A stretch of DNA of 64,000 bases from Rosa chinensis (taxonomy: Eukaryota > Streptophyta > Magnoliopsida > Rosales > Rosaceae), in the NCBI RefSeq assembly GCF_002994745.2, contig NC_037092.1:69539823-69603822 (forward strand). Reading direction: 5' to 3'. The position numbers and the translations under genes were made by a program. Shown here in pieces: positions 33,000-44,084 of the stretch. The first letter of the stretch is position 1. Each line of letters begins with the position of its first letter. The notes beneath the pieces were generated by a model. It did not search any database. It had not been told where the DNA came from and saw nothing but the letters and a program-made list of their open reading frames with translations.

Positions 33000-33330
33000 G
33001 TTTTGTGTTGTTGCAATCCCGGTACACTATTCAAACGGTGTAGCGGATAATCTTGCCGGTCAGGATAATCAGGGTGGAAAGTGAGCTGAGTAGAGCAGCG
33101 GGGTTGACGTCAGCACTTAACCTATTTTGGTGTGTTGTAGACTCTTTCGAGCGTAACTTTTATTTATGGTGGTATTGTAATATTTGACCTGAGAGATAGT
33201 TTGCTTCGAGGTTTGTTTTATGTTTTGTGAGACGCTGGTTAAGAAAAAAAAAATTCAGGACGATATTTGTATTGGTTATTATTCAAGTTTCGGATTTGAA
33301 TTTGTTATTCAAAATTCGGGGCGTGACATC
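33000..33330. mobile_element. Possible solo LTR or LTR fragment inside the hAT element
   Basis: This stretch contrasts with its surroundings and ends GGGGCGTGACA at 33329, a terminus shape common in plant gypsy LTRs. The other terminus and a TSD could not be confirmed. Confidence 0.35.
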
Positions 33331-34444
33331 ATACCTAATACAACAACTCGAAAATTGTTGGTTCCATACAATCTAAAATAGGAGAAAAAAAAAACTTCAG
33401 ACATGGTATATAAATTTTTACTTAAAAAAACATTTGAGAAATTTTAGAAAACAAAAAAATTGAGAAATATTGGACTTCACATTCAATCTCATTTGAGAAA
33501 TATAATATTTCATATCATCAATGGGTAACATACATTTATGATTTATTGGCAATTTATTTTAAATAAGTTGGGCTCACTGGTGATCGATCACAAGGTATAC
33601 ATCATTATTCTTTAGGGTACATATCACAAGGTTCCTCGCTATCCTGTTCTGGGTGGATAGTAGCTTGTAACATTGCCATGGTCATCCACCCAAAAATATA
33701 CACGGTTGCAACAAAGATCTCCAGTTATTAAGTCGCTTGGTTTTAGGATCAAGACTGTAACAAAGTGGTTGTCCTTCTCTATTATTTGTTTAGCTAATTT
33801 CCCAGGCTTTCCGACGAGCTCGGGCCACGAATGTTTGTATCCTGTGAAAAATCAAACAATAGTATTAAAATATGAGAAAGCCTACAAGTATTCACAGAGA
33901 GAGAGAGAGAGAGAGTACAAACTTTGACTGGGGCATCCAAACAGTCCGGTATCACAGGGAGGATAAGGATCAGACATTTTTTAGATCACTTAGGGTGAAA
34001 TTGAACAAGCAAATGATCATATATATATGCGCCTTAGATCATGAAAAATGGTAGGAAATTAATATTCGACTAGAAACATATAGAAATATTTATTTTTGGA
34101 ATCCAAAATTTATGTGGTTTCCCCAATTAATGGATTTGTTAAAAATTAATTAAAGTTTTCCTTATTCTACCTTGCCTTATATTGTATATTTCTATATTTA
34201 TTGTATTCAATCACCGTATTAGTTAGCTAGTTGACCATTACAATATTGAATGTAATTTAGTTTAAGAAGATTTAGCTCCGATTCACTTATTGCGAATTGT
34301 GGATCAGTCATATTGTGTAATTCCTATATATGAATTGCCATTGTAAATTCAATTCCCTAAACTTTTACGGTATTCCTTCTGAAAATGAGCAATATATATA
34401 TAGCATAGTTTTTAATTTACAACAAGTAAATATATACAGCAGCT

Positions 34445-36511
34445 ATGGGAATTGTTCCATTAGCCCAGCCTGCTTCTACTACTGCAACTACTGCTGATAC
34501 TGCAACATCTAAGCAACCTGAAGCTGACTCTGCGCCTAAAAGGAAGAACAAGAGCATAGCTTGGGATCACTTCACTAAGCTCACCAATCCTGATGGTTCG
34601 AAAATGGATAATCCTCGAGCAAATGCAACTACTGCCCACAAACATATTATGTGCACTCCAAGTCGAATGTAACTTCAAGTATGAGGAACCACATGTTGTA
34701 TACCTGCCGGAAGTGTCCCTTATACATACCATCGAAGAAACAGAAGCATCTGGTATTTGATTATGCTGATAATGGAGGTAATATTACCGCACTTAGGTAT
34801 GAAGAAAGCAGGTCTAGACTGTTTTGTGCTAAAATGATCAGTAGGGATGAGTTACCCTTTAGTTTTGTCGAGGCACCAGGTTTTATTGATTTTGTGAAGG
34901 TAACTCAGCCTTTATTTAAACCACCTTCCCATAGGCAAGTAGTTAGAGATATCTGGGATCTCTACCAAGGTGAGAAGACTAGGATTAAAAACATTTTAGC
35001 CACCTACTCTCAGAGAGTCTCCCTCACCACTGACACTTGGACTTCGATCCAAAATGTCAATTATATGGTTCTCACAGCCCATTTCATCGATGAAAATCGG
35101 GTTTTACACAAGAGGATCTTGAACTTCATTGTCATTCCTAACCATAAGGGTAAGACTATTGGGAAGCTTGTGGAGTCATGCTTGATAGGATGGGGAATAG
35201 AAAAGGTTTTTACCATAGTTGTCGATAATGCTAGCCTTAATCAGGTGGCCCTCGATTATATGAAGGAAAAGATAGGAAATTGGAAGGAGCTGATCTTAAA
35301 TGGTCAGTTTTTGCACATGAGGTGTTGTTGCCATATCCTTAACTTAATTGTTAAAGATGGCATGGAGGAGTTGGATTCATACATCGATGCCATTAGGAAC
35401 TGTGTCAAATATATTAGGTCTTCTCCTGCAAGATTGGAGAAGTTTAGAAAGTGTGCTTTGCAAGAAAAAGTATATTCTAATATGTCCACAGTTCCGTTGG
35501 ATGTTTGTACTAGGTGGAACAGCACTTATTTTATTTTGGACATTGCTGCTAAGTTTAGAAAGGCATTTCTGAGATTGGAGGATGAGGATTCTCAATTTGA
35601 AAGTTATTTTCAAGAAAGGGTTGGCGGCAAGAAGAGGGATGGGCCTCCACTTGCTGCTGATTAGAACAAGGCAGCAAGGTTGGTGAAGTTTCTGAAAAAA
35701 ATTTATGATGCAACACTTCAGTTTAGTGGAACCAAGGTTGTCACAGCAAATCAGCCCTTGTTGTGGATGTGCACCATTGTCAGAGAGCTTGACAAATGCA
35801 TTTGCAGCGATGATCATCTATTAGTAAGCATTGGGACATCTATGAAGAAGAAGTTCGACAAGTATTGGAGGAAAATGGAAGACATGAACAAGGTTCTCAT
35901 GATTGCTATTGTCTTGGATCCTCGATACAAGTTGCTTTATCTTCAATATTTCTTCCCCAAGCTGATGCAAGACAGAGATGGTTGCAGCCGCTGTTGTTGA
36001 GATCAAAAGCCTTTTTTTGGCAATGTTTCAAGAGTATTTGGAGGCTGATCCAGAAGCTGCCCAAGCTTCTGCTCATGCAACCATTCCCCAATTCAAAACT
36101 GCAGCTGCGGATGCTTCTGAAGAGGACAGCCATGCTCAAACCATGCATGAGTTTATGCTGTTACGACAAGAGAAATATGTTGTGGAGATTAAAAATGAGG
36201 TTGACAAGTATCTATTAGAGGCTTCCGAGGACCCTTCAAATAAGGATTTTCCGTTATTGGACTGGTGGAAAGAGAATGCACCGAGGTACCCTATTATGTC
36301 CCAAATGGCTAGAGATGTGTTTGGAGTTCCAGCTTCAACAGTGGCATCCGAGAGTGCTTTCAGCCTTGGTAAAAGGGTTATCGATCCTTTTAGGGCTAGC
36401 TTGACACCGAAGATGGTTGAATGCTTGGTTTGCTGCAGTGATCGGTTAAGAGCTAATGGTGTGGCCCAATTATATCAAGAACCTACTAAAACTGAGTTGG
36501 AGATGTGCTGA
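34445..36511 (+). pseudogene. hAT transposase (BED finger, RNase H-like core, hAT dimerisation domain), broken
   Basis: The N-terminal frame (34445-34672) has a basic stretch and WDHFTKLTNPDG, the first half of a BED zinc finger. The zinc-binding half (CNYCPQTYYVHS, then MRNHMLYTC) continues in another frame, so a frameshift near 34625 cuts the finger. The core is open at 34651-35664 (SLTTDTWTSIQNVNYM; HMRCCCHILNLIVKDG; DVCTRWNSTYFIL), typical of RICESLEEPER-like transposases. A TAG at 35662-35664 stops it, then the same frame resumes to 36000. A second frameshift leads to 35978-36511 with the hAT C-terminal dimerisation region (FPLLDWWKENAPRYP; ASTVASESAFSLGKRVI). At least three lesions make it non-functional. 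Confidence 0.92.
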
Positions 36512-36968
36512 GTTATGATGTTATCATGTTATGATTTATGGTTGAAATTTTAGGTTGTCATCCATTCATGCTTAGATTTTTCAAGTTTGAGTGCTTGGAT
36601 TTTGAATAATGTTTGTAATGTTAGTGATGCTTAGATTTTGCAAGTGCTTGGATTATATGCACTTGGATTTTGTGATGCTTCTCTTCACGTTTGTGAAAGA
36701 CTAAAAGTGAAAATTATAGACTGAAAAAGTCATTATGGGCTGAAAATTGACTATAATAGGCCTAGAAATAAGATTTCACATTGGGTTTCAAAATGAAAAT
36801 TTGGGCCATAATAAAACCCAAACCGACCAGGCCCGATTCCGGAATTCGGCCCAAGCTAGCAACAATATGGTGTTCGGTGTCATAAATGAGATTTCCGATT
36901 GGATCGATTCGACTTTGGTTTGGGCCTGAAACCAACCCGGCCCGACTATGCCCAGGCCTAATATTGTT

Positions 36969-38220
36969 ACAAATAAATCTTCCATATATACCGATATTCA
37001 TCAAATAAATCAAGTCTCACCAATATTATGTATAGCTATTACATGATCGATTGAACATACAATTGTAGTCTTCAGTTTACATTGTTCACTGTCCAACTAT
37101 CCTCTACAAACTGTTTGCTGCGTGCCAACAATGGCTTTGTCCAAAGAGAATTTTGGAATGCTCCTCATGACCGAGAATTACAAGGTGTCGTGGCGGTCCT
37201 CCTACAGAAGTACAGATGTTGATGCCGGCGACCACATAAATGATAATCCCCGATCATCACCTTCACTTAAATTAATTGTTAACATCCCAAAAACAAATTG
37301 TTACACATAACAATAAAGTGTGAGGATTATAGCTCCATTGGTAGAGCTGGCCGGAGCACTTACCCCTACGTTATTCTTATATAATTGTTTTCCAACTATT
37401 GCATGCATTTATTATCTATACATTTCAGGCAGCTAGATGAACCGCGCGATGCTGCGGATTTACTCACATATTTTAAAAACTAGTGTTTTTACCGGTTTCA
37501 TATATTTACATATTATCCACACTTCTTTGCACCATCTATATGCATAAATTATAGAAGGAAACTCAGCGACTACATATTAACCTGGATTTGCTCTTTAAAT
37601 GTTTGTCATAGTATGATACATAGACTTGGCATAGTTGTTTTAACTTAATAGAAATATCGAAGCGTGGATTTGCAAAGTTGCACCTACATCTACATCTTGG
37701 ACACTGTTAATCTATTTAAATTCCAATTGCGGAGTTAACACAATGCATAGATATTACTAGATTTAGACCTCTAGATCTATAAAAAACAAATTTAAAAAAA
37801 ATGGCATGTTTCGTTTTTGATCTCTATACAAAAGATTTAGATATGCTCAATTGCAAAATTAAATGATTTTTGTTTGCATAGATGATAATTTGAAGGCTGT
37901 TTTAACTTTTCAACAGTTGTATTCTGAACTATTATGCCAACTATATACAAATAAAAAGAATTTTGACACACAAGCTTAATAGTTTAAACATTATGAGAAT
38001 GAAAATTAGAGGAATTTTGATTTTTGAGTTTTGAATATTTAACGGTTGAAAATGCTCTAATATAGGTGATGAGGAAGAAAAAATCTGAATTTTTTAATAG
38101 AATTGTTTTGAATTTTATAATGAATGTGAAATCAAAACTCTTCATTTTCCAATGCAGACCTTCATATTTTTTCAAATAAATCAATTTTTTTTTAAATTTT
38201 ATATCACTTAAAATAAGACC
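36969..38220. other. Intergenic sequence, small unassigned ORF
   Basis: A 62-codon frame at 37122-37310 (MPTMALSKENFG start) has no recognisable domain. At 37328-37350 TAGCTCCATTGGTAGAGC resembles a tRNA D-arm or A box, but no matching B box follows. The rest is AT-rich with no element ends found. Confidence 0.35.
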
Positions 38221-38221
38221 T

Positions 38222-39345
38222 AGCAGAGCGCTCTGCTAGGGTTTGTGGAACGGCGGCCCTCTCTCGTTCGCCATGACCTATACCTACTCGATTCATGGAG
38301 GAAATTTCAGTCTTCGGCCTCTTCGTCTTCATCTTCCTTGCCTTCGGTGGCAGTGGCTCTCCTGTGGGGAGTTTGGGCGTTGCTGGGGCTAGGTCGATGG
38401 GACAACGTTCTGTTGAGATGGCATCGCAGGGTGGCGGTGATTACTGGGAGGAGTGGGGTTCGGATAGAAGTCAAGGTGACCTCAGTCGGTTGCCTCTTTC
38501 CAGCGATGTTGTTGACGTGGTGGTCAATCGATGGTTATGACAGAGAATTTTCCTTCGGCCAGATTGTATGCGGCTGCTGTTATCTCGTCCGGACTATGGA
38601 TCTGTTACTGGTGGTGTAGGCGGCCTTGTTTAGGCAGTCGGTGATCTTCGAGATCTGCGTGGTAAGGCAGACGACGACCCCTTGATTGGCGGCATGGCGG
38701 ATACTTGGTGTGTCGCCGGCGGTAAGGTGGATTGCCCAGATGCGGTGGGTACTGGGCAACGACCTAGTGGGTTCTGGGCCCAAGAGGTTTTGGACATGGG
38801 CCGAAGCAGCCATGGGTGGACAAGAAGCTTTGGGCCTCCACAGTTTTGGATCCGAATTTGGGATCCGGGTGGACGTTTGGCTTGGACTGCGACCCATTAT
38901 CTTTTGTGGGTTGTTTGTTTGCAAGAATGGATTGGGGCTCCTGTGCTTTATTAGTATTGGATCCAGGACCCAATTCTTTAGTATCTGTTCGTGAAAGATC
39001 GTCTGCCAACATGGTCATGTTCTAACACCCTTGGCCGGCTTCGATCTTTAGATGGGAGAGTGCCCTCATTCCGGCGCCAAGTTAGCTTTTGTCAATTAGG
39101 GCGTTGGAGTTACATGGGTAGTCAAACCACCGACTATTTAATTCACTACACGGCTGCAATCCGTAGTGTAAAATCAGTACTACGTCTCAACGTTGCTACT
39201 CTTGAGTTTTAAAATTTTTCTATTTCATTTGTAATTTTCCTTTCATACTGTTTTATTTCATTTTCGATGTTTTCGGGCATCGTATCGCTGTAATATTTCT
39301 ATTTCAATAAATAGCTGACCTCCTTCAATTCAATTTTTTTTTTTT
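38222..39345 (+). mobile_element. GC-rich retroposon-like block
   Basis: It starts near a short palindrome (AGCAGAGCGCTCTGCT, about 38222) and GGGTTTGTGGAACGGCGGCC. It runs GC-rich to about 39100, then a 3' region with TTTCAATAAATAGCTGACC and an oligo-T tract (39332-39345). The phrase AGCTGACC before the tail also occurs in the 3' part of the 31079-32192 element. No long ORF with a domain was seen and no TSD found. Confidence 0.4.
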
Positions 39346-39429
39346 TAAAGAAAAAGTGTAGATAGTAAATAAAAATAAGTGAATTTCATTCTTTTATATA
39401 ATTTATTTGTTAAACATAAATTTTTTATG

Positions 39430-40480
39430 CGATGATCTACATACAAATTTGAAAAAGAAAATGGAGGGAAATCCTGTTACTGGGATTGTTCCGAACAAGG
39501 CCTCTGAGGAAGAGACTCGTATAAAGCAAACGCTACACGTGATAGCACAGTGATTCATGTAAAGTAAAAACAAAGGACGGGGAAATTTCGAGAAAAGAAG
39601 CCTCTGCTGTTTTCAAGTGGCTGACGACGGACCGCTACTCCTGCTCCCTGCTCCTCTGCTCCATCAGATATCCTTCAGAGATTCGCTCTCCTTTAAAGAT
39701 AAGCTTTTGCCGCTTTGTTTTTCTTTATGGAACTTCGCCGTGCCTACTTCACAATCTTTTCTCCGCGAATCATTGTCCTTTCTTTCTTATCCACACTTCT
39801 CTTTAAGCAAAGAGACCATAGTCCACAGTACAATTGTTTATTAGAGTATTAAAGTAAGTTTCGGTTACTGAGTCATATACAATTTAATATTTTTTTTGTG
39901 TTTATTTACATACTCTGGATTACTGACACAGTTTTTAAATTAACTTGTGTCACTTTTTAGTTCAGTTTCGTGGCCTTTCTGGATCAGTTTAGTGGCCTAT
40001 ACACTGACCTGAGTCACTTTAGATCAGTTTATAGCCTTATAGGTCATGAAACTGATCCAGTAAATTAGAGGATAGAAATTAACATTAAAAAAACAGTAAA
40101 CAGTGTCTAGGATAGAAATTAATATTAAAAAAACAGTAAACAGTGTCTAATCTAGTGACCCGAGTGATTTTTTTTTTTTTTTAAACTCCTTTGCCCACCT
40201 CACCCTTACATATATCGATGAGAATCGAACCATGACTTTTACAATGTTGGAATTATAATTTATCAACAAGTCACAGCTCATTTTTTCAAATCTTTTCATC
40301 ATCGAAGCTCTAGCGTTCTAAAATAATACTGGGTATTAAACCAGTCTGATAACCTATGGACTAATTAAATAATGAAACTAACCTAACCGAACGACTCCTC
40401 CTAAGTCCGAACCAGAACTAAAACGTAAAGAGAAAATTTTCTTTGAGCAGTACTTCTTACATCATTAGTCAATTTTCCTT
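39430..40480. other. Intergenic stretch with leader-like and duplicated sequence
   Basis: The part 39560-39840 looks like a plant gene leader but has no convincing ATG-started gene. Further on lies the tandem duplication at 40070-40149 and a T run at about 40170-40183. No gene is supported. Confidence 0.35.
40070..40149 (+). repeat. 40-bp tandem duplication
   Basis: Two units starting GGATAGAAATTAA at 40070 and 40110 differ at one base (AACATT versus AATATT). Confidence 0.92.
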
Positions 40481-40735
40481 TGCTTGAAATGCCTCGAATT
40501 TAATTGAATTAAATTCTTCAATTCATTAAAACAAGCAAAGCCCAAAACATTACAGATAACAAACTACATAAGCCAACCCAGATTCCCAGTAGACCGCCAT
40601 ACGAACCAACACAGGAAGTTAACAAGCTTAGAAACTGCACTAAACCTAGTAATTTCCCTCCTAATATTTATTCGAAACCAAGGGCTGGAACCAAGCTGCA
40701 CACCACCGCCGAACGGCACCGTTTGCTGTCGTCAC
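40480..40735 (-). other. Probable 3' untranslated region of the thaumatin-like gene
   Basis: On the minus strand this follows the stop codon and becomes A/T-rich. AATGAATTG at about 40520 is a near-consensus polyadenylation signal context. The limit is approximate. Confidence 0.4.
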
Positions 40736-41497
40736 CTAGTGGCAGAAGATGACCTTGAGCTCACGTTGCGACGAGCACTGGTGCATGAGCGTGGGGCTGT
40801 CGTGCGCGTACGTAAACGTAGCCGGACACGCTTGCTTGAAGTACTGCGAAAAGCTCGACGCCCTACACGTATGAGGGCTGTTGTACTTGTTCCGACAGCA
40901 CAGCTCGTCGGTGCCGAACGCCTCGCACGCGCTCTTGCACGCCACCACGGGGCCGTGACCGGCGGGTGACCTCACCTGCAGCCTATCGGGACACGTGGCC
41001 AGTAAGTTGGCCTTGCAGCCGACGACGGGGCAGACGCCCTTCCCCTCGTGCGGGGTCACCGTCATGGGGATGTTAAAGCCGTCGACGAGGCTGACGCCGT
41101 AGGACCATAAGTCGTTGGGGCCGTGGTGGAGGACGAACTGGGCAAGAGTTGCGGGGGTAGCGCCGCCCGCGCCGTTGCACTCGAGCTTGCCCCCACAGTC
41201 GCCGGTGAGGCAGGAGAAGTGGTTGTGGGAGTGGGAGCAGCCGGTGCGGGCCCAGATCCGGCCGGACCAGGTCTGGGTCGGGGCGGGGAAGGAGCGGTGG
41301 GTGAGGCTGGGGAGGGCGAACCCGCCTTTTTCGAGGACGGGGCTGCCGGAGTTGGGCTGGATGGCGGGCCAGATGGGGAAGGGGCAGTTGTTGACCACGG
41401 TCAAAATGTGCCCAGGGTAAGTGGCGTGGGCGAGAGAGCAGAGGATGAGGAGGGTGGCGGAGAGGAGGGAGAGGCTGAGGGAGTGAGAGTGAGCCAT
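40736..41497 (-). CDS. Thaumatin-like protein (PR-5 family), intact single-exon gene
   Basis: The 253-residue protein has a signal peptide (about 1-25, likely cut after AHA), so it should be secreted to the apoplast or vacuole. The mature part contains 16 cysteines, the canonical number for eight disulphides, with family stretches VVNNCPFPIWPA (35-46), SCLTGDCGGKLEC (95-107), GVSLVDGFNIPMTV (134-147), VVACKSACEAFG (184-195) and TFTYAHDSP (227-235), ending FC near the C-terminus. Family members bind glucans and some are antifungal or stress-induced. Two positions usually acidic in the binding cleft differ: LAQF (Gln120) where LAEF is usual, and YGVSLVD (Gly134) where YDVSLVD is usual. Asp139 is kept. 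There is no frameshift, and the gene is not inside any transposon I can define. Confidence 0.95.
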   Translation of the reverse strand: MAHSHSLSLSLLSATLLILCSLAHATYPGHILTVVNNCPFPIWPAIQPNSGSPVLEKGGFALPSLTHRSFPAPTQTWSGRIWARTGCSHSHNHFSCLTGDCGGKLECNGAGGATPATLAQFVLHHGPNDLWSYGVSLVDGFNIPMTVTPHEGKGVCPVVGCKANLLATCPDRLQVRSPAGHGPVVACKSACEAFGTDELCCRNKYNSPHTCRASSFSQYFKQACPATFTYAHDSPTLMHQCSSQRELKVIFCH

Positions 41498-41542
41498 TGG
41501 TGCGACGGGTGTGGATGGAAGAAGGGAAGGTCTTGGCTGTGT

Positions 41543-41550
41543 CTTATAGC
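41543..41550 (-). promoter_or_regulatory. TATA box of the thaumatin-like gene
   Basis: GCTATAAG on the minus strand lies about 46 bases upstream of the ATG at 41497. That leaves room for a leader of some 15-20 bases if transcription starts about 30 bases downstream, which is short. No defence-type cis-element was confirmed. Confidence 0.45.
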
Positions 41551-42101
41551 CATAAAATCAGTACGCATGCCAGGGACAGTGGAAAGACGGAAGTGCCCCT
41601 GTAATCGGTGTGCCAGTTCGGAGTGTCGATTTATGTGGAAGGCATGCTTTTTTTGGGTTTCGCGGAGGTTCTATTTTCTTCATTTAAAATTATATCAAGA
41701 AAAATGGGAATATAAATGTAAAAATATTTCAAGAGTTGTAATAATAGAAAAAGAAAACAATATTTCAAGAGTTTGTAGCGGAAAGAGAATCATAAGCCAT
41801 AACGGAGTTTAGAGTCGGAGAAGAGCCGCCGCTACTTCGAGGTCGACGGTCACGACAAACTAGTACAAATGTACAACACAACAATATGTGGATTAGATTC
41901 CAGCAGAATCACTAGCAATTATCAAAATTATCATTTTCAAAGTTTCTTAATAATTTTTTTTCTTTATTAAAATTTAAATAATCTGAATCATTATAATGTA
42001 TTCACAATTTTGTTAAACATGTGTGACGAATAACACGCACTATACATGTGTAAATTGAGAGTATAAAGTAAATGTAAATTTATTATTAGAGAATACAGTT
42101 A

Positions 42102-42407
42102 TCTCTACTACTATAAAGCGAAGCCCTCAAAAGCTTCACCAAATTTTAAACTACCTTAATTACTCTTATCGAGTTAATTGAAACGAATAAATACAAGGAT
42201 TATTATAGTAATAAACATAAGAAATAAATAAAGAGATAAATATGGAAAAGAGACGTGGATGGAAATAGTATAGAATAGATAATTGCATTCATTTCAAATT
42301 CTCACATCTACAAGCAAGTCGATAAATTGATAAATCAAAATTAATCACCTCATTTTATTTTTCATATGACTTTGTGAGTCCATCCATCTGCACGGATATG
42401 AGGCTAG
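42102..42407 (+). mobile_element. Short non-autonomous Helitron
   Basis: The 5' end TCTCTACTACTATAAAG follows an A, and the 3' end GGCTAG is followed by T, matching Helitron insertion between A and T with a 5' TC and a 3' CTRR. A small hairpin (ATCC, loop, GGAT; 42382-42397) sits about ten bases before the 3' end, as expected. It is 306 bp with no coding capacity. Confidence 0.72.
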
Positions 42408-42782
42408 TTATAAATAAATCAAAGGAATAGTTATTGATGAGAGGATAAAGCGAGAGAAAAGAGATAAAGAGAGTAGAAATGTATTAATTTATCTAAATTT
42501 TCATTCCATTAATGTCTTGAATTTATTAAAGTGATAGAAAGGACATTTTCAAAAAATTTGGTTAAAGTGGGGAAACAACAGTACATGGTACGACACACAT
42601 TTTGTCAATATAAATAAAGTCAGTGATCTCATTATCACACACATATAGTCCTTTAGAATTCAAAAGTGGTCAGTATGAGGTAACTAGTTTGCCACTTCAA
42701 AAAAAAAAATAACTAGTTTGAAGTGAACTCATTATCGAGAGGCCAATATTCAAATGAATATTAGATGTTGTTGTTCCATAAA

Positions 42783-43211
42783 GGAAAATAATTTGTGGCC
42801 TCAATGAGGCTTAAAATTTGTGGCCTCAATTCTAGGTGTTATGCAATGTCACTTACACATCACCTATTTGTCAAATCATGCCATGTAATTCTTGAGTAAA
42901 AAGATTATTTTATCATTCCAAAATCTAATGGCTCTAAATTATTTTGGTTTTCATCTAAAATAAAATATATTATTTTAATTTTTTTTCTTTTTCTTTTTTC
43001 TTTATATATATAATTATATATATATAATTCGTCAAAAAAAATTATATACAAATATGTGTTTGTGTGTATAAATATATATATATATATATATATATTCACA
43101 AACATATATATATATATATAATTATATTATATATGTATATATATATATAATTCGTACAGAAATTTATATATGTATATTCGATGTAGAATTAATATGGTAT
43201 AAATATATATA
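42783..43211 (+). repeat. Left arm of a large inverted repeat (partner 57432-57966)
   Basis: The outer end reads GGAAAATAATTTGTGGCCTC; then CTCAATGAGGC, TTTGTCAAATCATG, CAAAATCTAATGGCTC and ATTATTTTAG-like phrases follow in order. The same phrases occur in the same order on the minus strand from 57966 inward. The arm ends in AT-dinucleotide tracts and GAATTAATATGG before the MITE at 43221. Confidence 0.8.
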
Positions 43212-43220
43212 TATATTAAG

Positions 43221-43637
43221 GGTTATTATCACAAATGGTACCTGAACTTATCTTCTATTTTATCGATGGTACCTGAACTTTAATTTTGATCACAACCAGT
43301 ACCCGAACTTTTCGATTTCATTTTAAATGGTACCTAAGGCCACCTTCGGTCACTATTCCAGCCAAAAAAGGCAAATCTAAAAAAAAAAAAAAGTTCAAGG
43401 CAAGTCTATTACCAAAAAATCATCACTATATATGATTGCAACCCTTGAAATCATCAAAAATCATCACTATGATTGTCTCCCATGCAGTTTTTTAGTCTGA
43501 ATAGTGACCGGAGGTGGCTCTAGGTACCATTTAAAATGAAATCGAAAAGTTCAGGTACTGGTTGTGATCAAAATTGAAGTTCAGGTATCATCGATAAGAT
43601 TGAGGTATAGTTCAGGTACCATTTGTGATAATAACCC
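43221..43637. mobile_element. Foldback-type MITE
   Basis: It begins GGGTTATTATCACAAATGG and ends with the reverse complement CCATTTGTGATAATAACCC. Inverted similarity continues for about 150 bases (GGTACCTGAACTT, TTTTGATCACAACC, TTCGATTTCATTTTAAATGG, CCACCT-CGGTCACTATTC). The candidate 9-bp TSDs are ATATATTAA (43212-43220) and ATATACTAA (43638-43646), one mismatch. It has no coding capacity. The long arms would form a strong hairpin. Confidence 0.85.
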
Positions 43638-43650
43638 ATATACTAATGTC

Positions 43651-43858
43651 TGTTAAAGTAAAATGACAATTGGAATTGGTCTACTCATTTCATTTCATAA
43701 CCCCTTTATATAGGGAGAGAATTACAATGGAAAGAACAATTACAATTTAACTACTGATTGGTCCGTAATCCATGCTGATTGATGTTAATTGGTAATTGCT
43801 TGATTCCCTCTCCGTCAATCACTTTGACGAAGGCACATAATGTGTTTTTCCTTTAACA
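43651..43858 (-). repeat. 3' LTR of the complete copia element
   Basis: Two hundred and eight bases, TG...CA ends. On the minus strand CCTATATAAAGGG (about 43711-43724) is a TATA box. The plus-strand bases 43859-43867 (CTCCCCCTT) are the polypurine tract on the minus strand that primes second-strand synthesis. Confidence 0.95.
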
Positions 43859-44084
43859 CTCCCCCTTGTGCCAAGTCAAAGATGAAATGGTGCATGAGTT
43901 GTTGCCTCACTAAAAACCTTGCCAAGTAACAATAAAAACTCTGTGGGACAAAAATACACCTTGGTCGAAGGAAAAGAGCACAACGCACCTTTTACATTTG
44001 AGTATGACATGTGTGTGTTAGACTCCCCCTGACGTCCACACCTCCCCCTGATACTTACATTAATCTAGGGAGCTTGGAAAGTCT

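Larger units (their letters stand above)
32339..36960 (+). mobile_element. hAT-superfamily DNA transposon with perfect 8-bp TSD
   Basis: The ends are inverted: TAGGCTTGGGCATA at 32339 and the reverse complement of TATGCCCAGGCCTA at 36960. The 8-bp TSD ATATTGTT is perfect (32331-32338 and 36961-36968). Both subterminal zones hold short CCGAACC/GGCCCG repeats. Inside, a plus-strand leader exon with a donor (about 32640-32805, CTGGTATGTG) precedes a broken transposase at 34445-36511. An LTR-like segment at about 33000-33330 is nested in the leader region. The element is 4.6 kb. Confidence 0.92.

Noticed and set aside
37325..37355. tRNA-like D-arm / A box (TAGCTCCATTGGTAGAGC)
   Set aside because: No B box, anticodon arm or acceptor stem can be completed downstream, so it is at most a fragment.
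41123..41812. 229-codon plus-strand ORF opposite the thaumatin-like gene
   Set aside because: Glycine- and alanine-rich shadow frame of a GC-rich gene with clear family identity on the minus strand.
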